A DNA stretch of 64,000 nucleotides. It comes from Psococerastis gibbosa. Its lineage: Eukaryota > Arthropoda > Insecta > Psocodea > Psocidae. The DNA lies in contig OZ020491.1 in NCBI GenBank assembly GCA_963971405.1, forward strand, positions 30,679,019-30,743,018, written 5' to 3'. Shown here piece after piece: positions 56,035 through 64,000 of the stretch (positions within the stretch are counted from its first letter, which is position 1; each line of letters opens with the position of its first letter). The notes under the pieces are model-generated. The model was not told where the DNA came from and did no database searches. It worked only from the letters and a program-made list of their open reading frames with translations. Position numbers and translations under genes: made by a program.

Positions 56035-57448
56035 TGGCCTACATGCTTTTGACACCAGCCTGTGAATGACCTTTTTCATTCCCCTCTGATTATCCAAACT
56101 TTGACGGAGACGGTTAATCGAGGTTCTACTATACCAACAAATGAAGGAGTAGGTAGTCAAAATTGTCAATGCAAAAAAACCTTAATCTGTATTAAATCCA
56201 TTAGTACAATAGTTACAAATATACTGTACTACCGGTATATAAACAATAAAAACAAAATTTAAATCAAAGTCAACTGTACTACTTAACATGTTTAACAATA
56301 AAACTAAACATTAAACCAGAGACGTCCCCGTTTACTCAAATAACTGAGTAAAACTGCTGAAGGAAACGGGGGAACAATAAAATACAAGTATTATGACGAT
56401 ATATGAAATCGTAAGAAGTCTCGAGACACTGCAGTTATTGCATACTGTATTACTGTATTGGCTGTAATACACTGAATGCTTCTACTTTATTATTGTATTA
56501 TCGATGGCTTATTCAGCAATGGGTACTCGATGTAGTTGCCCCCCCCCCCTGCCACACACACAAAGCCAAGTATCTATACACTAGATCAGTCCCGTAACCA
56601 GGATTTTATTTTTACGTAGTCAATACATAATAGGCGTACAAGCAATTGACGTACAAGTAAAGGAAGTAAATAAAAGGCAGTAAGCTAAAAAAGAATGACA
56701 ACCAAAATAAATCAATAACACCACATAGAACCAAAACAAATTGACTTTAAAAGGGAAACATCTAGTGGAGTGACTCTTAACCTTCGCTGACAAAAAATTT
56801 GTAACGTAGTTTTGATCCATTTTCATTCTCGTAAGGTACTTTACAAAATGTGGATACGTTGGGTCTACTTAGGATAATTTACGCGTACTCCGGATTAAAT
56901 TAATATTGTGTTGCAAGGCCCAATTCGCATTAAACCCTGAGGGGGGGGGGAGGGGGTTATAAAGATCCACATTTTTAAGTAGACAACAGACAATAGACAA
57001 TGCTAGTAAATGACGTACAAGTACAAGTTAAAGAAAGTAAGTTGAAGGAAGAACGACAACCAGAATAAACCAATAAGAAAATATTACCCGTCTATCTTAT
57101 GTATAGCCTAATATAGTTGAACCGTTGAACCCTAATAAAAATGATATTGCCCTCAAAAAAAAGATGAGCATATAAAAATGCAGAATAATAAAACATTTTT
57201 GAATTTGTGTTGTTTTGGCGGGAACCCTCATTCGTCTGCATGGCTGGAGTTGATAGCTGATTTTCACCAAGTCGACTGTCGCAGTTTTGAATATTATTTA
57301 TTTTCAAACCGGCGACAGTTTATGATGCAGACGTGTTTATGATGTTTAGGATATCTCCGCTCTGTTTTGTCCCAACGATTTTGTTTGCTTAAGCAAATAT
57401 TTTGAAGATTTAGTTGGACTCGTATCCGAACTTGGTCAAGTCATGCTT
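56035..57448. other. no gene recognised
   Basis: Two related stretches with GACGTACAAGTA and CAACCA(A/G)AATAAA near 56640-56720 and 57000-57075. Not coding as far as visible. Confidence 0.35.
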
Positions 57449-57810
57449 AGCCAATGGCCTTGATTCCATGAGAGCCAGTGCATGTTTCAAACTTCTGCAA
57501 ACTTGGTAGTGTGCACAGCGTTGGCAGGGGGACACGGTGGGACATTATCACCCACTGAGACTATGCCAGTCAGTCTGAGTGCGTGTCGAGTCCTGGTCAC
57601 CTCAGATTTAATCGTTTGACTTTACCATGTTCCCCGAAGGGTTTGGAATCCCCTATAATCAAGAGGTCCACCCTGTCAGTCAAATACTCATCTCCCTGAG
57701 GTGAAGGAGCCTGCCCTTAGGGTGCTTCAAGCTAACAAAGACTCACTCCCCCCGCCAGGCTGACAGGGTTGCTTAAGCCAGAAATGCTGAAAGCTGGCGT
57801 TGGAAACGAC
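57449..57810 (+). mobile_element. SINE with 5S-like head, long-tail type
   Basis: A full copy from GCCAATGGCCTTGATTCC to the AAAGCTGGCGTTGGAAAC tail, with the body GTTTGGAATCCCCTATAATC. Confidence 0.75.
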
Positions 57811-60054
57811 ATGCTTATGCGTGCTTTATAGAAAATTTAACATAACAATAGATAATTTAACACACTCTCAACCGTGTGCTAAATAAACGACGGAACGAAA
57901 ACACCATCTGTGTGTAATAATACAATGGAAAACAGAGGGCTCCCAGCAGAAGAACATCCTGACTGAAAAACCTGAGGAGTGGTTTGGCAAGACTTAATAT
58001 TAGCATCTTAGAAATTTAATTACCGCAAGTTTTATATCAATGAACACCGCTGTTGAAAACAGAATGTGGGAAAAATAATACCGCAGGGTGTAAAAACAAC
58101 ACTCTATTATATTTTCCCAAGACAGAAATTTCGTAATGAAGTTTTCCAGGGTTAAGCGAGAGTGTTGGTGAAAAATACCGTAAGACGGGGAAAACTTTTT
58201 TGGAATTTGGAGAGTGTGAACTAGCGAGGAAAATGGCATCATAAACAACAAATTTTTATTTAAGAAAGTTTTAAAAGTTTTGATGAACTCTTTCCGAATC
58301 CTGCACATGAAAAAAAAATGAAGAGAAAGTGTTTGAATGGGCGGAGGAAGGGCGGAGGGTGTATCAATTTGTCACTTTTCTTTGGTGTTTTGGGATTTTG
58401 TGTGAATTATTTTAAAATAACTGAAGCATTTTTCTTCTGGGACCAAATTGAGACAGGGATATCAACATATTTCGCCAAGAAAGAATTAATACCGAATCAA
58501 GGAAACCTATTTCTTCTGCCAGATTAACAAATCACAAAATATAAAAGCTTTCGCAGTAAATTTAAATTTTCACACCTGAAATATTTTTACTTCGAAATTC
58601 CTGCTAAACAGTCCCTTTTTTCATGTGTACTCTTTGTTCACTTTTGTAGCCTGGGGAAGGTTACACAAGAAGATATTTTAAGACGTGTAGTATAAATTCA
58701 TATACAAAGATGTGATATCAATATTGACATGAAGTGTATATGTTTATGGCAGAGGTATACGCCTCTGGATGGCTTGACCTACTTTGGGCCTGGTGTATTG
58801 AACCAGCTGAGAATGAGAGCCTAGTTGGTAGCATTGGATAGTGGGAGCAGAGTTGAAGAGGCGAAACCAGAATTTGAAAGAAAGAAATTTGTCTTTATTT
58901 TCCATATGGCTGAATTTTGGGCCTGTCGGCCCACTGTTACAATTAACCCATTTGAGGGACCAAGGTAGTCCCAAGGGCGAAGGTTTTGGCCTGTGCCTAC
59001 CTTTTAAAATACACCCACGTAGAATTTATTAGTCTTTCTATAGGGTAAGTTTGACATTTCCTATATATATCAGGTTTAGATGTTGGTACCTCTGATTCAC
59101 CCTGACCTCTGAACGTGAGGAATCACACGACATAATAAAATATAAGGATTTCGCACCTGATTCCCTTGAAAAGGCACTGTACAAGGTGATTAATGGCAAA
59201 CTCCCCATCCGAAAAGCTGGGGTGAAGTATGAGATCTCATATACCTTCTTCAAGGTCCGAAGAAGAAGAAAACAATGTCGGTGCTACGAACGAATGTGTA
59301 ACTAGTCAAGTTAAAACATGTCAAAAGGAATAACTGCACATACAATCAGTATCAATCGATAACCCGCTTGTGTCAGTAATAACAAGTACCGTAACTGTTG
59401 TCATTTTATACAATTTTACTATTTCAATATTATAGTGAGTCGTGCCGTGCCCCCCCCCCCCCCTTAGTCTACCAGAACTTCAATTCACTACGCACACGGG
59501 CGCCCGTCTCTTCAAGAAAGCACCAAAGTAGTAAGTTTTGGGAACAGCAACACCCCCTCAGCTAGGCACACCAAGCACACCCACTAGTAACTATGATAAC
59601 TATGATTTCATCTTTTTCCAGTCTGTCGCCAGATGTGTGATGTATCGTATCGCCCAGACCCTGGTATAATATGCAAGTCACAGTTGTGCACAGAAAAATA
59701 GAAAAACTAAAAATTAGAAACAAAAATACGTATACCCATTGCAAGGTATCTTGGGTAATCCGGGTGAGCTATTTCGACATTGCTCTTGGAAATCAATTCT
59801 AGGTTCGGGTGAAGAAAACTCTCATACAGAAGGCATACTATTCCCTGACTGAGACAGAAGAGGATATGTTGGGGGAGTTATAGTTATAATTGTAGTTAAT
59901 AATTGTACATGACAACGATCTTTATCTGGTTATAATCTTTAACTTAGGGCATTTATAAAAAATGGACGTAATGTATGCTATTTATGGTTCTGACATAATA
60001 CATGATGATTGATTAATTGATTGATAGTCTATTATTTAAAATGTTCGTACACTT
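57811..60054. other. no gene recognised
   Basis: Short frames only, on both strands, without motifs. A LINE crumb lies near 57930-57990 and a C run at 59451-59463. Confidence 0.35.
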
Positions 60055-61206
60055 TTAGATTGTAGGGTAAAAGACATCTACTTCCCCACAATAAGTCTTT
60101 TGGTTTGGTTTGACTCTAACTTTTGCGGAAGAGTTGGTTTTATCAATTATATCAAGTAGGCCTAATGATATGTCTAAGTCTGGATTGATATACTCTAATT
60201 CCAAGAGAATGTTATTGTCGTTTACTATATTGTCGATAGTTCGCGTTAGTTGGTTTCGTGTTATCACAGTTTTTAAATCCTTGCACAAAGTTGATTCATA
60301 AATATACCCTTTTTGTGTTGCTGCATACACTTTATCGTCAATGTTGGCCATTGCGACAATACTTCCATTTAATTGCATTATAAATGCGCAGTCGTTTTCA
60401 TCGATTTCTTTAATAACCAATTTGTCACCCGATCCGTAATATATCAAATTGTTATTAAAAGTCAATCCACGAATATTACCTTTTTGGTTACAAAAAGAGC
60501 TAATAAGTCCCGTCTTGAATGAGTACTTAATAAGCCTTTTATTATTTCCTTCACCAATGTAGAGTTCATTTCTAGAAGCGATTGGTAACATATTAATTAC
60601 ATAAAGTTGCTCCGTCCTAGGAAGTAATTTCTTAGTGCCACTTAAAGGGTTGAATACAAATACACCAGCTGGTGTTCCAATATAGATATTATCGCACATA
60701 GCGCGTAATGTGTGAATGTCATGACCGAATCGCATGACAGTTGTCTCTCTAGTTTCAGGATTGTATCTACATAAAGAAAAATTAGCTCCCTCAAAAAACA
60801 CTTAATCGAAAAGTGATGTCATTTCGTATGCAATTGAACTCTTTCCTGCACACTTGTCTGAAACTTTTTTAAAGCCAGAAGTAACCGAGCGATGCTCATA
60901 CAAAACACTACGACATGATATCACATACAATGCGTCACCTGCAACGGTCATGTCAACTCGATAAGCTAGCTTCAAGTCCAAACCTTCTCCAAACACTGTT
61001 GTTTCATTCGTCAATGGGCTATATGCTAATATTTTACTTCCTGCCATAAGATAAACGTAATTGCGAAATGTCACCATCCCGTTGACAGGGTAGCCCGTTG
61101 CAATGGCCAACCTTGTTTGTACACTGTTTTTGTTGACATTTTGCATCGAATCACGAGAAAAAATGGTTATAAAGATAGCTGCTAACACTAAATACGTGTT
61201 CATCAT
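60055..61206 (-). CDS. secreted propeller-like protein, one in-frame TAA
   Basis: The frame runs from the ATG at 61206 to the stop at 60055 (384 codons with stops) and is broken only by TAA at 60804-60802, codon 135, between SLFD and VFFEGANF. The first part has a signal-peptide-like start (TYLVLAAIFITIF). On both sides of the TAA there are blade-like repeats ending in short strands (VYLMAGSKILAYSP, IYIGTPAGVFVFNP, LYIGEGNNKRLIKYS, IYYGSGDKLVIKEI, VYAATQKGYIYES), typical of a beta-propeller of the NHL/SMP-30 type. The family is inferred from this pattern. A 3' splice site (CCCATTTCAG) ends 2 nt before the ATG, suggesting a 5'-UTR intron. Coding character continues without change after the TAA, so this may be a recent null allele, a sequencing error or read-through. 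No canonical poly(A) signal is seen just downstream. Confidence 0.6.
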
Positions 61207-61884
61207 GGCTGAAATGGGTTCAGAAAAATAGTCGAAGCTGCTATATGCAGAAGTTGTAGTCGCGACTTGGGGCTAGAGTTTTTCGGCTCTTGGTAATGAA
61301 TTACTGGCTGATTCAGGTGTTGTGGAGCTTTTCTTACTTTTCTTAATCGTCCAGAAAACGTTCAAATTTCAGTTAAGCTTGACATCAAATTTCTGTTGGC
61401 TGCACTGACCTAATTAAATAAAAAAACACATCATTAGTTAGTTATGCATTACCAGCAATCTAACGGCCGTCATGTGAATTTTATCGTGATTAAACTACAT
61501 AATGTACGCCATATTTTATATAAAACATGTTCTGTTGGAACCCCCGAAACTCAAAAAAAATTTTAATGACGTTTGCTTTGTAGGATGAGGCCAATCAACT
61601 TACATGAAAAATTTTAAATAAGAATAAAAAAATTGATAGTGCAACAAGCTAAAACAATAATGTCACTGTTCTGTAGGCCTACGGGAACATAGCTTTGTTT
61701 ATATTTGATTTGTTTGTTTTGTACGGTTGCTAATGTTATACCGCTTTGTCGTACTTCGGTGTCAGAATCTGCATATGGGTTTAGAATGCAAATAGTGGAA
61801 TGTTATGAGTTCCCAAAATTGTTTTATGTGACATGAAGGGATGTAACTAGACACAAGCCATGAACAACAATAAAAAAAAATAAA

Positions 61885-62137
61885 AAAAACTTAGAGTTTT
61901 AGAAAAACTTGTTATAACAACCCGAATTAGTAAAACCCAAATAATCGTTAAGAAATTAACTTTGTCTAAGAAACCCACTTGTGTTAGTATAAAACCCTGA
62001 GCGCTTTCGGTAAGAACTGCCATCTACAGAGGGAAACCCACTGGCACAGTTACACCTTATCTGCGATTTGAGACTTGCTCAACTCGAGGAGAAGATGCAA
62101 ATGTCCTTAACAAGTTTTTCTAAAACTCTAAGTTTTT
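61885..62137. mobile_element. MITE with ~30-bp terminal inverted repeats
   Basis: Left end AACTTAGAGTTTTAGAAAAA and right end its complement (62108-62137), about 253 bp. The interior (ACCCACTTGTGTTAGTATAA, CTGCCATCTACAGAG) also occurs at 29158-29380. Confidence 0.75.
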
Positions 62138-62574
62138 GTTATTTTTTGTTTATTAAAATGAAATACCACGAATACACGAGTAATCTAATTATTTATGAAC
62201 AACAAAATCAGTAAATTTGATATGGGCATACTGACGAACATGTTTCCATGTTACATAGAATTTGTTAATATTTATACTTATATTAGGTTTGATGTGCCAC
62301 CCTCCCACTATTCGGCTTGAGGGGGCACAGCTTGTAATTTTGTGTCCACCTATATTTTGTTGTGAAATACACGGTTTTCTATCTATTCATCTATCTACAC
62401 TGCGCATGTCCTGCAGAGATCGTGTCTCTAATGCTGAGATCCTGATGTGGATGAACAAAGAAGCAAGTTGCTGCAGACGGTTAAGAAACGGAAACTACAG
62501 ACAGCAGGCCATAGGTTCGGTTTTGTTACTCTACGTATTTAACTCCTAAAAGCATCGATAGAAAGGTCTTACAG

Positions 62575-63005
62575 AAATTTTTCATGAAAATTGAGTTATT
62601 TTTATTTTTTTACCCCCAACAGAAAACTATCAAGGGGCGATCGACTCACCAACTCGAACTCACACATAAATTACGACTTCAATTTGCAAATTTAAAGAAA
62701 TTCCTTCGAGCCGTTTTTGAGAAATATTTTTTTCAACACGTTTCTTGGGGTTTTTGAGAATAACCCCCTCCCCCCAATTGAGTTAGCCCTCCATAAAAAA
62801 TCTGAACCTACTTGCCAAATTTCATGAATGGATACCGGGTAGTTTGCCCCCAAATCGTTCAACAGGCAGACAGAGCGACAGACAGAGCGACAGACATTTC
62901 GTGATAACCAATTTTTTGGGGGAACTCAAATCGTGTAAATCCATTGAAAGCTTGGAATCAAAAATTTTGACCATCACAAAGCTTTCCTAATACTACGTAT
63001 AAATT
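62575..63005 (-). repeat. dispersed CTGTCTGT repeat, reverse copy
   Basis: GACAGAGCGACAGACATTTC and CAAAGCTTTCCTAATACTAC in reverse order relative to the copy at 13699. Confidence 0.65.
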
Positions 63006-63203
63006 AGAAAGAAAAAAACGGTACTTTAACGATTAATTTTACTGGTACTTACAGTATGTTGGAAAGATGTTCTCTTACATGAAATAAGATCGTCAAATTC
63101 TAGTACCACAAAGACGCGCTGTCACTGACTGCTGAGTGGAAACTGCTATGTGAAACTGTTGGTCACATACTTTTTATACCAAAATTTATATGGAATGTGA
63201 CCT

Positions 63204-63442
63204 CAGTACTATCGCAGTTCTGCGAAGAAGATTAGTGGTTATAGATTTACCAGTAAGCAGAAAGTCAAATGAATTATATTGAATTACATATCAGTTGATA
63301 TCATTTCTGCTAAAAAAGCAGGGCCAAAATTTATTTGGGACTGCTCAAGTGCTCAGTGCTATCGTAGTTCTGCGAAGAAGATTAAAGGTTATCTAGGGAT
63401 TTACCAGTAAGCAGAAAGTCAAACGAATTATATTGAATTATA
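63204..63442 (+). repeat. ~88-bp sequence present twice
   Basis: TTCTGCGAAGAAGATTA and TTTACCAGTAAGCAGAAAGT occur at about 63215-63270 and again at 63366-63420. Confidence 0.65.
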
Positions 63443-64000
63443 TCAGGGGCGTAAAGTTGGGGGGTGGCACGGCCCAACTTTCCCCAACTCCTTTTTTTTT
63501 GGGGGGGGGGGGCAAAGCCCGAGCATTTTAAGACGAGGTTCATACTTCATGGTCCCCCCTTGCAGCAATATGATTATAGGCATTCCTTTTTTAGCTTTGT
63601 AAAATCTACAGCTATACTTTACTACTAAAAATGCGTAAAACCTTACTATTTGAAATGAAATAAAATGAAAATCGTGTATTTAAATACATAAGCGTACAAT
63701 TAATAATAAGGTAGTTTTACAATTGTGAAGGGGGGATCCCAAAGGAATGGTTCTCGTGCTGGGCCCCCCTTCAACTCATCGAGCTTAACCTAAAAGAAAA
63801 CCTAACGTTTAAAAAAACTTAAAACGAAAAAAAAACTAAATAAAATATGAACTGATCAGAATAGCAAGCAATATTAGGAGTAGGCTATTAAATAATAGCT
63901 AACCTTTTTTTAAAATAATAAAAAGTTATGAATTATTTTGTAATATGCATTCTTCTAATATGTTTGTATAAGGATTAAGATATTTTTTAATTAGTTTTTT
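63443..64000. other. no gene recognised
   Basis: A G-rich MITE-like piece (GGGGCGTAAAGTTGGGG to about 63770) and AT-rich DNA to the window end. Confidence 0.35.

Noticed and set aside
1-64000. LTR elements, Polintons or other capsid-bearing elements
   Set aside because: No protease, integrase, capsid or envelope motif and no paired long terminal repeats were seen. The RNase H found belongs to a LINE with a (TAC)n tail and target duplication.

Overview
The window is animal nuclear DNA. It has spliced genes with GT-AG introns, CUB, EGF and CD36-family extracellular proteins, tRNA-derived SINEs, LINEs with an RNase H domain, and many short inverted-repeat elements. It is AT-rich and repeat-dense, which fits an invertebrate. 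I cannot name the species; an invertebrate deuterostome such as a tunicate is only a guess. I saw no bacterial-style operons, rRNA or CRISPR.

Five host genes can be supported. (1) A secreted CUB-EGF-EGF protein on the minus strand, with exons at 25144-25239, 23678-24258 and 9171-9250. Its 3' end is not found here, and one intron is 14.4 kb. (2, 3) A tandem pair of paralogous plus-strand genes, 33150-34376 and 37041-38138, each with a DNA/RNA non-specific endonuclease-like core and a hydrophobic C-terminal segment. (4) A complete eight-exon CD36/class B scavenger receptor gene on the plus strand, 47850-55269, 522 residues. (5) A minus-strand secreted propeller-like protein, 60055-61206, with one TAA in frame at codon 135.

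By region: 1-9170 is repeats (a hAT-like MITE at 195-711, SINEs, an inverted-repeat element at 7992-8283). 9251-23677 is the large intron, holding SINEs, TTAA- and TTA-flanked MITEs, a CTGTCTGT-containing repeat, and a nested stack in which a foldback element was hit by a SINE and a LINE and the LINE was then hit by a MITE. 25.3-33 kb is intergenic, with a ~180-bp tandem array, a ~290-bp palindrome and LINE fragments. 33-38.2 kb is the nuclease pair. 38.2-47.8 kb is repeats, including a 679-bp element with perfect 32-bp ends. 47.8-55.3 kb is the CD36 gene with repeats in its introns. 55.3-60 kb is repeats and unassigned DNA. 60-61.2 kb is the propeller gene. 61.2-64 kb is repeats.

The genes share no evident pathway. 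The secreted or surface proteins (CUB-EGF, CD36-family) and the nucleases could all have roles in recognition or defence, but that is inference. The repeats show one notable relation: a SINE with a 5S-rRNA-like head carries two alternative 3' tails, one of which matches the tail of the RNase H LINE in the same window.
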